Assembly (NCBI RefSeq): GCF_030504625.1
Contig: NZ_JAUKWH010000015.1
Location: 1-51,183, forward strand
DNA from: Neisseria sp. MVDL19-042950
Lineage (GTDB): Bacteria; Pseudomonadota; Gammaproteobacteria; Burkholderiales; Neisseriaceae
Reading direction: 5' to 3'
DNA: 51,183 nucleotides
Notes under the pieces: model-generated
Seen by the model: the letters and a program-made list of their open reading frames with translations, nothing else
Told to the model about the DNA's origin: nothing
The model's database searches: none
Shown: one piece after another, positions 1-11,443 of the stretch
How positions within the stretch are numbered: the stretch's first letter is position 1
How the letters are laid out: every line of letters starts with the position of its first letter
Program-made: the position numbers and the translations under genes

Positions 1-34
1 GCCTCACACTTCAGACGGCCTCACACTTCAGACG
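1..34. repeat. 17-bp tandem duplication containing DUS
   Basis: A 17-base unit (1-17) is repeated exactly at 18-34. The first copy runs into a full DUS (10-19, minus orientation); the second ends in a truncated DUS. It lies just beyond the stop codon of the flavoprotein gene (36) and may continue outside the window. Confidence 0.8.
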
Positions 35-35
35 A

Positions 36-1289
36 TCAATCCGCATGGTTGATTGCATCTGCCGCGCATACGGCGGAAGACCATGCCCATTGGAAATTGT
101 AGCCGCCGAGCCAGCCGGTAATGTCCATCACTTCACCAATAAAATAAAGGCCGTCGCATATTTTGCTTCGCATGGTTTTCGGATCGATTTCCTTCACATT
201 GACACCGCCGCGGGTGGCCTCGGCTTTTTTGTGGCCATCACTGCCGCTGGGAAGCAGTGTCCAATGATTCAGGCTGTTACCGAGCTTTTGCAACAGGGAG
301 TCGGGAATATCCGCCCATTTTTGCGTAGCGAATGCAGCGAAATCAGGTTGGTTTAGCCAAAATTCGAGCAATCGGTCGGGTAAGGTAGGGCAGAGTTGTT
401 TCAAGGCGGTGTTGAGTTGTATTTTTTGTCCGATTTTTTCCGCGCATAATGAGTTTGCAAGATTCACTTCGGGAACAAGGTTCACGGTAAGGGGTGTGCC
501 GGCGCGCCAGTAGCTGGATATCTGCAAAATGGCAGGGCCGCTCAGTCCCCGGTGGCGGAAAAGTAAATCTTCATGGAAGCTGATTTTCTGTTTGCCTGTT
601 CCGGTGCTGATGATGACGGGTAGGGCGATCCCCGACAAACAGTCGAAGCCGTGTTGCGCCCAATGTTCAAACCGTAGCGGAACCAACGCTGCTTCGGGAG
701 GTATGACGGTATGTCCGAACTGCTTGGCCAGTTCATAACCGAAAGGGCCGGCACCGATAGCCGGTATCGCCAATCCGCCGGTAGCAACCACTAAATTGAG
801 GCAATGGAAAATACCGTGGTCGGTACGGATTTCAAACCGTGATTCGGAGGCCGTCTGAAAAAGGGTAGCAGAATCAACGCGGCATCCGGTGTGCCATTCG
901 ACTTTGCCCTTTTCGCATTCGCTTTGTAATACGGAAATAATGTCTTGGGCGCTGTTGCTGCAAAACATTTGTCCTTTGTGTTTTTCGTGGTAAGCAACGG
1001 AATAGCTGTCCAGCAGGCGGATAAAGTCTTCGGCGCAATACCGCGATAAAGCGTGGCGGACGAAGCGCGGATGTTGTGAGACGAAATATGGCGAACCGTC
1101 ATGGCCGTCGAGGTGGCGGTTGGTAAAGTTGCAGCGGCCGCCGCCGGAAATACGGATTTTTTCGCCTATTTTTGTTGCATGGTCGAGCAACGCGACGCGG
1201 TGTCCGTGTTGCCCGATACGGGCGGCGCACATCATCCCTGCCGCGCCTGCGCCGATGATGACGGTATGAAACGGGTAAATGGTAGCCAT
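36..1289 (-). CDS. NAD(P)/FAD-dependent oxidoreductase, BaiN/HI0933 (YhiN) family
   Basis: The predicted protein has 417 residues. The N-terminus carries a Rossmann FAD-binding motif (IIGAGAAGMMCAARIG), followed by the family's GGGRCNFTN segment; near the C-terminus is a second dinucleotide-type region ending GLYFIGEVMDITGWLGGYN, typical of HI0933-like flavoproteins. The open frame continues 74 codons upstream, but that part is not family-like and runs into DUS copies, so the Met at 1289 was chosen; an ATG at 1316 is an alternative. The gene diverges from parB across about 115 bases that hold two DUS copies (1329 and 1378). A DUS also lies inside the gene near 848. The reaction is not known from sequence; the family is assigned as a flavin-dependent reductase. 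Confidence 0.88.
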   Translation of the reverse strand: MATIYPFHTVIIGAGAAGMMCAARIGQHGHRVALLDHATKIGEKIRISGGGRCNFTNRHLDGHDGSPYFVSQHPRFVRHALSRYCAEDFIRLLDSYSVAYHEKHKGQMFCSNSAQDIISVLQSECEKGKVEWHTGCRVDSATLFQTASESRFEIRTDHGIFHCLNLVVATGGLAIPAIGAGPFGYELAKQFGHTVIPPEAALVPLRFEHWAQHGFDCLSGIALPVIISTGTGKQKISFHEDLLFRHRGLSGPAILQISSYWRAGTPLTVNLVPEVNLANSLCAEKIGQKIQLNTALKQLCPTLPDRLLEFWLNQPDFAAFATQKWADIPDSLLQKLGNSLNHWTLLPSGSDGHKKAEATRGGVNVKEIDPKTMRSKICDGLYFIGEVMDITGWLGGYNFQWAWSSAVCAADAINHAD

Positions 1290-1404
1290 AGCGGAATACA
1301 GTTCTGAAAACAGCATTGTAATGGATTCAGGCCGTCTGAAAGCGAAGTCGTGCGGTAAAACACAATATCCGATAAAATAGGCCGTCTGAAAAAAGGATAC
1401 CGAT

Positions 1405-2265
1405 ATGGCAAAACCCAAAGGCGGCTTGGGCCGCGGCTTAGATTCTCTGATTTCCAATAATATAGACGACGGCGGCAACGACCGCCTGACTACGGTAGCC
1501 GTGTCCGACATCCAACCGGGCCGCTATCAACCGCGTGTGCAGATGGACGACGAGGCTTTGCAAGAACTGGCGGAGTCGATTAAAGCACAAGGCGTTATCC
1601 AGCCGGTAATCGTGCGGGAACGCGGATTGTCCCAATACGAGCTGATTGCGGGCGAACGCCGTTGGCGGGCAAGCCAGTTGGCAGGGTTGACGGAAATTCC
1701 GGTGGTTATTAAAAGCATCAGTGATGAAGCCGCGCTCGCAATGGGTTTGATTGAAAACATCCAACGTGAAAACCTCAATCCGATTGAAGAAGCACAAGGT
1801 TTGAAACGGTTGGTCGATGAATTCGGGCTTACCCATGAAACCGTTGCCAAAGCGGTGGGGCGTAGCCGCAGCAGCGTTTCAAACAGCCTGCGTTTGTTGG
1901 GGTTGCCCGAGCCCGTGCAAGATATGCTTTATCAGCGCCGCTTGGAAATGGGGCATGCCCGGGCATTACTGACATTACCTGTGGTCGAACAATTGGAATT
2001 GGCACAAAAAGCAGTAAAAAACGGCTGGTCGGTGCGCGAAGTGGAGCGTCGCAGCCAAGTACTCCAGCAAGGCAAAAAAGCAGAAGCACCTAAAACCATC
2101 CATCCCGATATCCGCCGTCTTAATGATGCGATTACCGAGAAACTCGGCGTGAATGCAGAAGTGCAAACAGTTAACCAAAAGAAAGGCAAAATCGTCTTGT
2201 ATTTTGATAATCCCGAAACATTGGATAATTTGTTAAAGCAACTCGGTATCGAATACGGGGGGTAA
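1405..2265 (+). CDS. parB: Chromosome-partitioning protein ParB
   Basis: The 286-residue protein is a ParB/Spo0J CTPase that loads on parS sites and organises the chromosome origin for segregation and SMC loading. The ParB N-terminal domain has the CTP-binding GERRWRA motif (residues 83-89), a central helix-turn-helix lies around residues 143-162 (ETVAKAVGRSRSSVSN), and a short C-terminal dimerisation domain ends the protein. The N-terminus (KPKGGLGRGLDSLI) is the usual ParA-interacting tail. parA is not next to it: the upstream neighbour is a divergent flavoprotein. parB is followed by a DUS terminator and then the atp operon. No perfect parS palindrome was seen in the window. Confidence 0.96.
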   Translation: MAKPKGGLGRGLDSLISNNIDDGGNDRLTTVAVSDIQPGRYQPRVQMDDEALQELAESIKAQGVIQPVIVRERGLSQYELIAGERRWRASQLAGLTEIPVVIKSISDEAALAMGLIENIQRENLNPIEEAQGLKRLVDEFGLTHETVAKAVGRSRSSVSNSLRLLGLPEPVQDMLYQRRLEMGHARALLTLPVVEQLELAQKAVKNGWSVREVERRSQVLQQGKKAEAPKTIHPDIRRLNDAITEKLGVNAEVQTVNQKKGKIVLYFDNPETLDNLLKQLGIEYGG

Positions 2266-2284
2266 TAGGAAAGAAAGTGTTTTG

Positions 2285-2316
2285 AGGCCGTCTGAAATCT
2301 TCAGACGGCCTTTGTT
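2285..2316 (+). terminator. DUS-pair terminator after parB
   Basis: Two complete DUS 12-mers in inverted orientation (2285-2296 and 2300-2311) form a 12-bp stem with a 3-base loop, followed by T-rich sequence. It sits 20 bases after the parB stop and separates parB from the atp promoter. Confidence 0.85.
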
Positions 2317-2500
2317 TTGGTATAAACCGTTTCTATTTAAGAGAAAATAGGGCAGATTATGAACGGATAAGGGAAGAATTTGCTGTATAACTTTTTGAAT
2401 TGTGTAGTATTATGTAGTTGATTGCGGAAGCTTTTCCGAAAGGCCCTAAAACAGGCAGGTAACAGCCCGAAAACTTGATTCACAAAGATTAACAATTTTC

Positions 2501-2529
2501 TTGACGCACCCTAGTAAGTTCATTATAGT
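2501..2529 (+). promoter_or_regulatory. sigma-70 promoter of the atp operon
   Basis: TTGACG (2501-2506), a 17-base spacer and TATAGT (2524-2529) match the sigma-70 consensus well. The predicted transcript would start near 2536, about 26 bases before the atpI ATG. It is the only strong promoter seen ahead of the nine atp genes. Confidence 0.8.
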
Positions 2530-2561
2530 AGCTCGGCCTATATTGCCTGTGGCTGGACTGA

Positions 2562-2915
2562 ATGAATAAGATTCTGTATATACAGTTAAGTGCGTTATCA
2601 GTCACATCCGTTATATGTGCGCTTGTAAGTGGAATAGAAGGCTTTTTATCTGCATGGGCCGGCGGTTTATGTTATTTATTGCCTTCCGCAGTTGCAGTAT
2701 TACTTTTAAGTTTTTTAAAGCGTTACCCGCAAGTAGCCGCAAAGGCTTTTTTGCTTGTAGAGGGCTTAAAAGTAGTGCTGTCGCTGGTGTTAATGCTGCT
2801 GGTATTTTATTTTTGGCATGAGTCACTAACATTTATTCCCTTTCTCGCGGGATTATTTGCTGTCAGCCATTTGGTTTTTTTAGCATTGTTGAGAGTTAGA
2901 AATTATGGCAGGTGA
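2562..2915 (+). CDS. atpI: ATP synthase subunit I (AtpI)
   Basis: This 117-residue membrane protein has four predicted hydrophobic helices spread over most of its length. It is the non-structural AtpI/UncI protein that commonly heads bacterial atp operons and helps c-ring assembly. It is first in the operon, and its end overlaps the annotated atpB start by 11 bases, indicating translational coupling. Sequence conservation in this family is low, so the call rests on size, topology and position. Confidence 0.85.
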   Translation: MNKILYIQLSALSVTSVICALVSGIEGFLSAWAGGLCYLLPSAVAVLLLSFLKRYPQVAAKAFLLVEGLKVVLSLVLMLLVFYFWHESLTFIPFLAGLFAVSHLVFLALLRVRNYGR

Positions 2916-3771
2916 ATCAATGACTGCTGCCGACTACATCAAGCATCACTTACAAAGCTTGACGAGTTTGCAGGATGTGACCCAAGGGCAGGGTCTGAAA
3001 AATATTGCCGACTTTTCATTTATCAACCTTGACGCTCTGTTTTTTGCTATCGTGCTCGGTGTGCTTGGCAGCTTTTTCTTATGGCGGGCTGCAAAAAAGG
3101 CCACTCCGGGCGTTCCCGGCCGCTTTCAGGCCGCGGTAGAAATCCTGTTCGAGTTTGTGGACGATATGTGTAAAAACATCGTGCACAACGAGAAATCCCG
3201 TAAATTTGTCGCCCCTTTGGGTTTGACGCTCTTTGTATGGATTTTCTTAATGAACGCGATGGACCTGTTGCCAGTTGACCTGCTGCCTTTAACTTGGCAG
3301 GCTGCGACAGGCGAGCATCATGCGCTGCTTCGCGTCGTTCCTACTGCAGACTTAAATACTACGTTGGCTTTGGCTCTCGGAGTGTTGCTGATCTGTATTT
3401 TCTACAATATCAAAATCAAAGGTTTCGGCGGTTGGATGCATGAGTTATTCAGTGCCCCTTTCGGTGCGAAACTTGCCCCGGCCAATTTTATTTTGAATAT
3501 TGTAGAGTTTATATCTAAAACCATCTCCCACGGTATGCGGTTATTCGGCAATATGTATGCCGGTGAGCTGGTATTCTTACTTATCGCCCTGTTAGGCGGC
3601 GCATGGGCCGCATCCGGCAGCGTAGGCGTGCTCGATCCGGTTATGTTTGTATTCCATATACTCGCCGGTTTGGTTTGGGCCATTTTCCATATCTTAGTTA
3701 TTACCTTGCAAGCTTTCATCTTTATGGCTTTGACCTTTGTTTATATCGGTCAAGCACATGATGCACACTAG
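2905..3771 (+). CDS. atpB: F1Fo ATP synthase subunit a
   Basis: The 288-residue multi-pass protein forms the proton half-channels facing the c-ring. The conserved helix with the essential arginine is visible as SHGMRLFGNMYAGE. The start at 2905 overlaps atpI; an internal ATG at 2920, preceded by an AGGTGA-like site, would give a protein five residues shorter and is a real alternative. It is the second gene of atpIBEFHAGDC. Confidence 0.97.
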   Translation: MAGESMTAADYIKHHLQSLTSLQDVTQGQGLKNIADFSFINLDALFFAIVLGVLGSFFLWRAAKKATPGVPGRFQAAVEILFEFVDDMCKNIVHNEKSRKFVAPLGLTLFVWIFLMNAMDLLPVDLLPLTWQAATGEHHALLRVVPTADLNTTLALALGVLLICIFYNIKIKGFGGWMHELFSAPFGAKLAPANFILNIVEFISKTISHGMRLFGNMYAGELVFLLIALLGGAWAASGSVGVLDPVMFVFHILAGLVWAIFHILVITLQAFIFMALTFVYIGQAHDAH

Positions 3772-3818
3772 TAACTATATTGCAATTTGATAAAGTAGTA
3801 TTTTTAACGTAGTTTTAA

Positions 3819-4079
<261 letters not shown>

Positions 4080-4092
4080 TCCGAACAGAAGC

Positions 4093-4112
4093 TGTTTCGA
4101 ATAAGTGAAACA
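4093..4112 (+). other. Small inverted repeat between atpE and atpF
   Basis: TGTTTC (4093-4098) and GAAACA (4107-4112) can form a 6-bp stem with an 8-base loop in the 73-base atpE-atpF gap. In other bacteria this junction is a site of differential expression because c is needed in many more copies than b. A similar role here is inferred. The arms resemble parS arms, but the spacing is wrong for parS. Confidence 0.35.
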
Positions 4113-4152
4113 TCTATGTGTATGATTAACCCTAATACGAAGGTTAAGTAAA

Positions 4153-4623
4153 GTGAATATTAATGCAACCTTATTTGCGCAGTTAATCGTCTTTTTCGGT
4201 TTGGTGTGGTTTACCATGAGATTTGTGTGGCCGCCGATCGCAAAAGCATTGGATGAGCGCGCCGACAAAATCGCAGAAGGTTTGGCTGCCGCCGAGCGGG
4301 GTAAAAGCGATTTTGAACAGGCAGAAAAGAAAGTTGCAGAACTCTTGGCCGAAGGTCGGAACCAAGTTGCTGAAATAGTAGCTAATGCCGAAAAACGTGC
4401 AGCTAAACTCGTAGAGGAAGCCAAAATGCAAGCCTCAACAGAAGCTGCTCGCATTACAGCGCAGGCCAAAGCCGATGTCGAGCAAGAAGCTAACCGTGCG
4501 CGCGAAGCTTTGCGCGAACAAGTAGCTGCATTGGCAGTAAAAGGTGCCGAGTCAATTTTGCGTAGCGAAGTCAATGCTGAGAAGCATGCGCAAATGCTTA
4601 GTGCTTTGAAACAGGAGCTGTAA
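4153..4623 (+). CDS. atpF: F1Fo ATP synthase subunit b
   Basis: The 156-residue protein starts at a GTG. It has one N-terminal transmembrane helix (about residues 5-25) and then a long charged, Ala-rich coiled coil, the peripheral stalk that holds F1 against rotation. The length equals the usual 156 residues. It is followed after 4 bases by atpH. Confidence 0.96.
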   Translation: MNINATLFAQLIVFFGLVWFTMRFVWPPIAKALDERADKIAEGLAAAERGKSDFEQAEKKVAELLAEGRNQVAEIVANAEKRAAKLVEEAKMQASTEAARITAQAKADVEQEANRAREALREQVAALAVKGAESILRSEVNAEKHAQMLSALKQEL

Positions 4624-4627
4624 TCTT

Positions 4628-5161
4628 ATGGCTGAGTTCGCAACAATTGCCAGACCATATGCAAAAGCATTATTTGGCCTGGCTCAAGAGAAAAATCAAA
4701 TTGAGTCTTGGTTGGGCGGACTGAAAGAGCTGTCATCCGTTGTACAGCAGGTGAAGATTGCTGCATTCATCGAACAGCCTGAAAAAAGTGCTTCTGATAA
4801 AGCAGAAGTTTTGGTTGGGTTGGTTGAGTTGAACGATGCGAGTTTGAAAAATTTCGTACACGTTTTAGCTGAACAAAAACGTTTGCAGCTTTTGCCTGAA
4901 GTTTATGCACAATTTCAAGATTTAAGTCTGACATTAAATCACACAAAACGAGCTGTCATTTATAGTGCTTATGAATTAACAGATGTTCAATTGAAGGATC
5001 TGGTTGCAGAGCTTCAAGAGCGATTTGGTACAAGTTTGGAAATTACTACCGAAGTTGATTCTGAGCTGATAGGCGGTGTAAAAGTTGAAATGGGTGATCA
5101 GGTGTTAGATTTGTCGTTACAGGGTAAATTGAATGCCTTGTACGCGGCTATGATAAATTAG
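4628..5161 (+). CDS. atpH: F1Fo ATP synthase subunit delta
   Basis: The 177-residue protein joins the b stalk to the top of the alpha3beta3 head. The N-terminus ([13 protein letters not shown]) and the C-terminal [16 protein letters not shown] segment are hallmarks of the delta/OSCP family. The gene lies 4 bases after atpF and 10 bases before atpA. Confidence 0.97.
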   Translation: MAEFATIARPYAKALFGLAQEKNQIESWLGGLKELSSVVQQVKIAAFIEQPEKSASDKAEVLVGLVELNDASLKNFVHVLAEQKRLQLLPEVYAQFQDLSLTLNHTKRAVIYSAYELTDVQLKDLVAELQERFGTSLEITTEVDSELIGGVKVEMGDQVLDLSLQGKLNALYAAMIN

Positions 5162-5171
5162 GAGAGTTTTC

Positions 5172-6719
5172 ATGCAGCTTAATCCTGCTGAAATTAGCGA
5201 TTTGATTAAAGCTAAAATCGAAAATCTGTCTGTAAACACAGAGGTTCGTAACCGCGGAACCGTAATTTCTGTAACTGACGGAATCGTTCGTATTCACGGC
5301 TTGTCAGACGTTATGCAAGGTGAAATGCTTGAATTCCCCGGCAATACTTTCGGTTTGGCCATGAACTTGGAGCGCGACTCTGTTGGTGCCGTAGTGCTGG
5401 GTGAATATGAGCACATTAAAGAAGGCGATACCGTTACTTGTACCGGGCGCATTTTGGAAGTTCCTATTGGTCGTGAACTGGTAGGCCGAGTAGTAGATGC
5501 TTTAGGCCGTCCTATTGACGGTAAAGGGCCAATTAATACAACCTTATCCGCTCCAATTGAAAAGATTGCCCCCGGTGTGATTGCCCGTCAATCAGTTGAC
5601 CAGCCGATGCAAACGGGCTTGAAGTCTATTGACTCAATGGTTCCGATTGGCCGCGGACAACGTGAATTAATCATTGGCGACCGTCAAACCGGAAAAACGG
5701 CCGTTGCTTTGGATGCAATTGTTAACCAAAAAGGCACCGGTGTTATCTGTATTTATGTTGCTGTGGGTCAAAAGGCATCTTCTATTGCGAACGTCGTGCG
5801 CAAATTGGAAGAGCATGGTGCGATGGAACATACCATCGTTGTTGCCGCCACAGCTTCTGAAGCAGCAGCATTGCAGTTTATTGCTCCATATGCGGGCTGC
5901 ACCATGGGCGAATTCTTCCGTGACCGCGGCGAAGATGCTTTGATTGTTTATGATGACTTGTCTAAGCAGGCGGTGGCCTATCGTCAGATTTCTTTGCTGT
6001 TGCGCCGTCCTCCCGGTCGGGAAGCATATCCCGGAGATGTATTCTATTTGCATTCTCGCTTGCTGGAACGTGCCGCACGTATCAATGTGGACGAAGTTGA
6101 AAAATTAACCAACGGCCAAGTGAAAGGTAAGACAGGTTCTTTAACTGCATTGCCTATCATCGAAACACAAGCCGGTGACGTATCTGCATTCGTGCCGACC
6201 AACGTAATTTCTATTACAGACGGCCAGATCTTTTTGGAAACTGACTTGTTTAACTCTGGTATCCGTCCAGCAATCAATGCCGGTATTTCAGTATCCCGCG
6301 TAGGTGGTGCCGCTCAAACTAAAGTTATTAAGAAGTTAGGCGGCGGTATCCGTTTGGCACTGGCCCAATATCGTGAGTTGGCAGCATTCTCGCAATTTGC
6401 TTCCGATTTGGATGAAGCTACCCGTAAGCAGTTGGAACACGGGGAAGTGGTAACTGAATTGATGAAGCAAAAACAATTCAGTACTTTAAGTACGGCGGAA
6501 ATGGCTTTAACGCTCTGGGCCATCAATAACGGTTCTTACGAAGATGTTCCCGTAGCTAAAGCATTGGCGTTTGAAGCTGAGTTTTTAAGCCATGTACGCA
6601 CCCAACATCCGGATGTATTAGATGCCATCAATGCTTCTGGGGCAATGTCTGACGAGAATGAACAGATATTGGCTCAAGCCATGAAATCCTTTAAATCTTC
6701 TTATAGCTATCAGGCTTAA
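5172..6719 (+). CDS. atpA: F1Fo ATP synthase subunit alpha
   Basis: The 515-residue non-catalytic nucleotide-binding subunit of F1 carries its P-loop GDRQTGKT at residues 169-176 and a typical [18 protein letters not shown] region. Length and order match other proteobacteria. A ribosome-binding site GGAGAG lies just upstream. No DUS lies inside the gene. Confidence 0.98.
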   Translation: MQLNPAEISDLIKAKIENLSVNTEVRNRGTVISVTDGIVRIHGLSDVMQGEMLEFPGNTFGLAMNLERDSVGAVVLGEYEHIKEGDTVTCTGRILEVPIGRELVGRVVDALGRPIDGKGPINTTLSAPIEKIAPGVIARQSVDQPMQTGLKSIDSMVPIGRGQRELIIGDRQTGKTAVALDAIVNQKGTGVICIYVAVGQKASSIANVVRKLEEHGAMEHTIVVAATASEAAALQFIAPYAGCTMGEFFRDRGEDALIVYDDLSKQAVAYRQISLLLRRPPGREAYPGDVFYLHSRLLERAARINVDEVEKLTNGQVKGKTGSLTALPIIETQAGDVSAFVPTNVISITDGQIFLETDLFNSGIRPAINAGISVSRVGGAAQTKVIKKLGGGIRLALAQYRELAAFSQFASDLDEATRKQLEHGEVVTELMKQKQFSTLSTAEMALTLWAINNGSYEDVPVAKALAFEAEFLSHVRTQHPDVLDAINASGAMSDENEQILAQAMKSFKSSYSYQA

Positions 6720-6742
6720 GACCAGAGAGAAAGGGGTCTGAA

Positions 6743-7618
6743 ATGGCAGTAGGAAAAGAGATTCTCACCAAAATCCGAAGTGTTCAAAATACCCAAAAGA
6801 TCACTAAAGCGATGCAGATGGTGTCAACCTCTAAAATGCGGAAGACTCAAGAGCGGATGCGCTTGGCGCGTCCGTATGCCGAAAAAGTACGGTTGGTTAT
6901 GAGCCATTTGGCGCAAACTCATTCTGATCACGGTATCAAATTATTGGAACCACACCGCACGATGCAACGTGCCGGATTCATTCTGATTACTACCGATAAA
7001 GGTTTGTGCGGCGGCTTAAATGCTAATGTGCTGAAGAAGTTTTTGGCTCAAGTTCAAGAGTATCAGGAACAAGGTGTCGCAATTGATGTTGTATGCTTAG
7101 GCAGCAAGGGTTTGGCCGCCTGCCAGCGTATCGGATTAAATGTTATTGCTAGTGTAACCAATTTGGGCGATACCCCTAAAATGGAAAGGTTGCTAGGTGC
7201 GTTAACCGAGATTTTCCAACGCTATGAAAAACATCAATTAGATGCTATCCATTTGGTTTATTCAGGGTTTATCAATACGATGCGCCAAGAGCCGCGTATG
7301 GAGACCTTGTTGCCTATCGGGCAAAACACGATGGAAGGTGTTAGCGAGAGTAAAGATTACAGTTGGGATTACCGCTACGAACCGAGTCCTGCTACTGTTT
7401 TGGAATACTTAGTCCGCCGCTATTTAGAGTCTGTGGTTTATCAAGCATTAAGTGACAATATGGCATCTGAGCAAGCCGCACGTATGGTAGCAATGAAAGC
7501 TGCAACCGATAATGCGGGTAATGCCATTAAAGAGTTGCGTTTGGTGTACAACAAATCCCGCCAAGCTGCTATTACTACAGAATTGTCAGAAATTGTTGCA
7601 GGTGCCGCAGCCGTTTAA
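6743..7618 (+). CDS. atpG: F1Fo ATP synthase subunit gamma
   Basis: The 291-residue central rotor shaft has the conserved N-terminal helix (KIRSVQNTQKITKAMQMVS), the internal TTDKGLCGGLN motif and the C-terminal ATDNAGNAIKEL helix that enters the alpha3beta3 cavity. It lies between atpA and atpD as in the canonical operon. Confidence 0.98.
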   Translation: MAVGKEILTKIRSVQNTQKITKAMQMVSTSKMRKTQERMRLARPYAEKVRLVMSHLAQTHSDHGIKLLEPHRTMQRAGFILITTDKGLCGGLNANVLKKFLAQVQEYQEQGVAIDVVCLGSKGLAACQRIGLNVIASVTNLGDTPKMERLLGALTEIFQRYEKHQLDAIHLVYSGFINTMRQEPRMETLLPIGQNTMEGVSESKDYSWDYRYEPSPATVLEYLVRRYLESVVYQALSDNMASEQAARMVAMKAATDNAGNAIKELRLVYNKSRQAAITTELSEIVAGAAAV

Positions 7619-7645
7619 GGTTGTGGTAGTGTGCATTTAAAATAG

Positions 7646-9052
<1,407 letters not shown>

Positions 9053-9062
9053 GGAGATCGGC

Positions 9063-9488
9063 ATGAACATCATGCAAGTTGAAGTGGTAAGTAACGAGCA
9101 ACATATCTATTCCGGAGAGGCAACGTTTGTTGTGGTGCCTACTGTAACCGGAGAGCTTGGTATTTATCCGCGACATGAACCGATCATGAGTTTAGTTCGT
9201 CCGGGTACTTTGCGTTTGACAAGCCCCGGTCAAGCTGAGGAAATATTGGTAGCCGTTTCCGGCGGTCTTTTGGAGGTGCAGCCTGATAAATTGACGGTGC
9301 TGGCAGACGTTGCCGTCCGCAGCAGTGAAATGGATCAGGCGCGTGCAGAAGAGGCTAAAAAAGCGGCAGAGGCCCGTATTTCTCAAGCGCAAGACGATGA
9401 AGCTTTGGCTAAAGCACATGCGGCATTGGCTGCTGCGATTGCCCAACTCAAAACCTTGGATTATATTCGCGCTCAAAAGAACAAATAA
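9063..9488 (+). CDS. atpC: F1Fo ATP synthase subunit epsilon
   Basis: The 141-residue subunit couples the rotor to the c-ring and inhibits hydrolysis. The N-terminal beta-sandwich shows VVPTVTGELGIYPRHEP, and the Ala-rich C-terminal pair of helices ends with TLDYIRAQK. An AAGGAG site precedes the ATG at 9063; an internal ATG three codons later is possible. It is the last gene of the operon. Confidence 0.97.
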   Translation: MNIMQVEVVSNEQHIYSGEATFVVVPTVTGELGIYPRHEPIMSLVRPGTLRLTSPGQAEEILVAVSGGLLEVQPDKLTVLADVAVRSSEMDQARAEEAKKAAEARISQAQDDEALAKAHAALAAAIAQLKTLDYIRAQKNK

Positions 9489-9511
9489 ATTTTGTTTTAA
9501 ATAAATCAATC

Positions 9512-9540
9512 AAAGCACAGCTATAAAGCTGTGCTTTTTC
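9512..9540 (+). terminator. Intrinsic terminator of the atp operon
   Basis: An 11-bp perfect stem (9512-9522 with 9527-9537), a 4-base loop and a T run make a textbook rho-independent terminator 23 bases after the atpC stop. Unlike most terminators here it is not built from DUS. Confidence 0.93.
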
Positions 9541-9757
9541 GTTGTTTAGAGTTGGCAGAATAATTCATTATTTTAATTATCGAAATTAAATAACAACATG
9601 CCTGATAACGCATGACTGTGAAATCGAATCTTTCGCCACAATGCAAACAATCGGATTGCAGAAATAAGAAATGAAATGGTGCGACAAGGATAGAAAACGT
9701 AATGTGAAATATTCGGTTTCGCCGCACAACCCCTTGCAGGTTAAATTATTTTTTAAC
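9541..9757. other. AT-rich intergenic DNA between atpC terminator and dnaJ promoter
   Basis: No coding region, DUS or RNA gene was recognised in this stretch. It is AT-rich, with a loose inverted repeat (GTTGTTTA near 9540, TAACAAC near 9591). Short open frames on the minus strand look like chance. Confidence 0.5.
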
Positions 9758-9758
9758 T

Positions 9759-9784
9759 CTTGAGTTTTTAACGGCCGCCCTAAT
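9759..9784 (+). promoter_or_regulatory. Candidate heat-shock (sigma-32) promoter of dnaJ
   Basis: CTTGAG (9759-9764), a 13-base spacer and CCCTAAT (9778-9784) resemble the sigma-32 pattern CTTGAA-N13-15-CCCCAT. It lies about 40 bases before the dnaJ ATG. The match is imperfect in both boxes. Confidence 0.5.
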
Positions 9785-9823
9785 CTACTTGTCAATTTTC
9801 ATACACCCTTCAAAATAAGTATT

Positions 9824-10942
9824 ATGAGTAACAAAGATTTTTACGAAACCTTAGGCGTTGCACGCAGTGCGAGTGATGACGAAATTAAAAAAGCCTATCG
9901 TAAATTGGCTATGAAATATCATCCCGACCGTAATCCGGATGATAAAGATGCCGAAGAAAAATTTAAAGAAGTTCAAAAAGCATACGATATTTTGTCTGAT
10001 AAAGAAAAACGTTCTACCTACGATCAATTTGGCCATGCCGGTGTCGACCCTAATATGGGAGGTGGTGGCTTTGGAGGGTTTGGCGGGGCTCAAGGTTTTG
10101 ATTTTGGTGATATTTTCAGCCAAATGTTCGGCGGTGGAGCAGGTGGCCGCCAACAGAGTTACCAAGGTGCGGATTTGCAGTATGCCGTAGAAATTACGCT
10201 GGAAGAGGCTGCCAAAGGTATCAAAAAACGCATTACCATTCCGACTTATGAAGAATGTGATGTCTGTCACGGCAGCGGTGCCAAGCCGGGAACGTCTGCA
10301 ACAACCTGTTCTACCTGTCATGGAAGCGGTACGATTCATGTCCGCCAAGCAATTTTTCAAATGCAGCAAACCTGTCCGACCTGCCACGGTACGGGTAGGC
10401 AAATTAAAGATCCTTGCATGAAATGCCGTGGCGAAGGCCGCGTGAAAACCAGCAAAACGGTTGAGGTAAATATTCCTGCCGGTATTGATGACGGCCAGCG
10501 TATCCGTTTGAGCGGCGAAGGCGAACCGGGTATGCACGGTGCGCCGAATGGCGATTTATATGTTGTGGTGCATGTGAAAGAACACAAAACATTCGAGCGA
10601 AACGGCTTGGATTTGCACTGCGAGATGCCCATTAGTTTTGCGATTGCTGCGCTTGGCGGAGAAGTGGAAGTGCCTACATTGGATGGCAAAGTGAAATTGA
10701 GCATTCCCAAAGAAACGCAAACCGGCCGCCGTATGCGGGTAAAAGGAAAAGGAATCAAATCGTTGCGTTCCAGTGCCGTAGGTGATTTGTATTGCCATGT
10801 GGTTGTGGAAACGCCTGTGAATCTGACCGATCGTCAGAAAGAGCTGCTGGAAGAGTTTGAGAAAATTTCTACCGGTATGGAGCGTTCGCAAACGCCGCGG
10901 CAGAAATCATTCTTCGATAAAGTACGCGATATTTTTGATTAA
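9824..10942 (+). CDS. dnaJ: Chaperone DnaJ (Hsp40)
   Basis: The 372-residue co-chaperone stimulates DnaK ATPase and delivers unfolded clients. The J domain carries HPD at residues 33-35. A Gly/Phe-rich linker spans about 78-106. Four CxxCxGxG zinc repeats start at Cys145, Cys162, Cys184 and Cys198. Two substrate-binding beta domains and a dimerisation tail follow. dnaK is not in the window, so dnaJ is monocistronic here. Confidence 0.98.
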   Translation: MSNKDFYETLGVARSASDDEIKKAYRKLAMKYHPDRNPDDKDAEEKFKEVQKAYDILSDKEKRSTYDQFGHAGVDPNMGGGGFGGFGGAQGFDFGDIFSQMFGGGAGGRQQSYQGADLQYAVEITLEEAAKGIKKRITIPTYEECDVCHGSGAKPGTSATTCSTCHGSGTIHVRQAIFQMQQTCPTCHGTGRQIKDPCMKCRGEGRVKTSKTVEVNIPAGIDDGQRIRLSGEGEPGMHGAPNGDLYVVVHVKEHKTFERNGLDLHCEMPISFAIAALGGEVEVPTLDGKVKLSIPKETQTGRRMRVKGKGIKSLRSSAVGDLYCHVVVETPVNLTDRQKELLEEFEKISTGMERSQTPRQKSFFDKVRDIFD

Positions 10943-10950
10943 GCTGATTA

Positions 10951-10985
10951 ATCGGACGTAGCGGCCGATATCTGTTTTTTTTTTT
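10951..10985 (+). terminator. Probable dnaJ terminator
   Basis: A short stem (10951-10955 with 10965-10969) is followed within 5 bases by a run of 11 T. The stem is weak, but the position 8 bases after the dnaJ stop fits a terminator. Confidence 0.5.
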
Positions 10986-11140
10986 CAGGTGGCCGTCTGA
11001 AAAATATAGTTAAGATGGTAGAACGGATGGTCTTTCGACTGTCCGTTTTTGTTTTCAAACAAGCCGGATGCCAATGGAAATGCTTTTCAGACGGCCTCAA
11101 AGATTAAAAGGGATGGCTAATCAAATCGATTTTGAATAAA

Positions 11141-11220
11141 ACGGCAAGCCGCAGGCGGTTATAGGTGGTACGGCAAGGCGCAGCAACGCCGTAATAAGGG
11201 TAAAGTCGGTTGAGTATATA
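11141..11220. repeat. Degenerate neisserial intergenic repeat
   Basis: The 555-base gap between dnaJ and cyaY holds no gene. This part has the alternating pattern GCCGCAG..., TACGGCAAGGCG, CAACGCCGTA and a TATA end, which resembles from memory a common repeat of Neisseria genomes that ends in ACTATA. A second related-looking module (CAAGGCGG...GCAAGCAGTACGG) lies near 11300-11330. Single DUS copies occur near 10988 and 11087. Confidence 0.45.
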
Positions 11221-11443
11221 GCCGCCTCTGACAAGCAAAACGGGGATAACCATTCACTAGAGTTGCAAGCATATGGTGGTGAATATCAAAATTCATACAA
11301 GGCGGTAAACTGCAAGCAGTACGGCGGAGATGGTGCGATGTGAACGGTATTCCTTGTTATGGCCAAATGATTCCAATCGCAGTAAAAGTAAGTGGAACCG
11401 GTTTGCCTCGTTATTCCGCCGCCGTTCTATCTTGTTCGCCATA

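Noticed and set aside
1290-1511. N-terminal extension of the flavoprotein
   Set aside because: The 74 extra codons span DUS copies and reach into parB; the family begins at the later Met just before the FAD motif.
4093-4112. parS-like palindrome between atpE and atpF
   Set aside because: The arms TGTTTC/GAAACA are separated by 8 bases instead of forming a continuous 16-bp palindrome, so ParB binding is unlikely.
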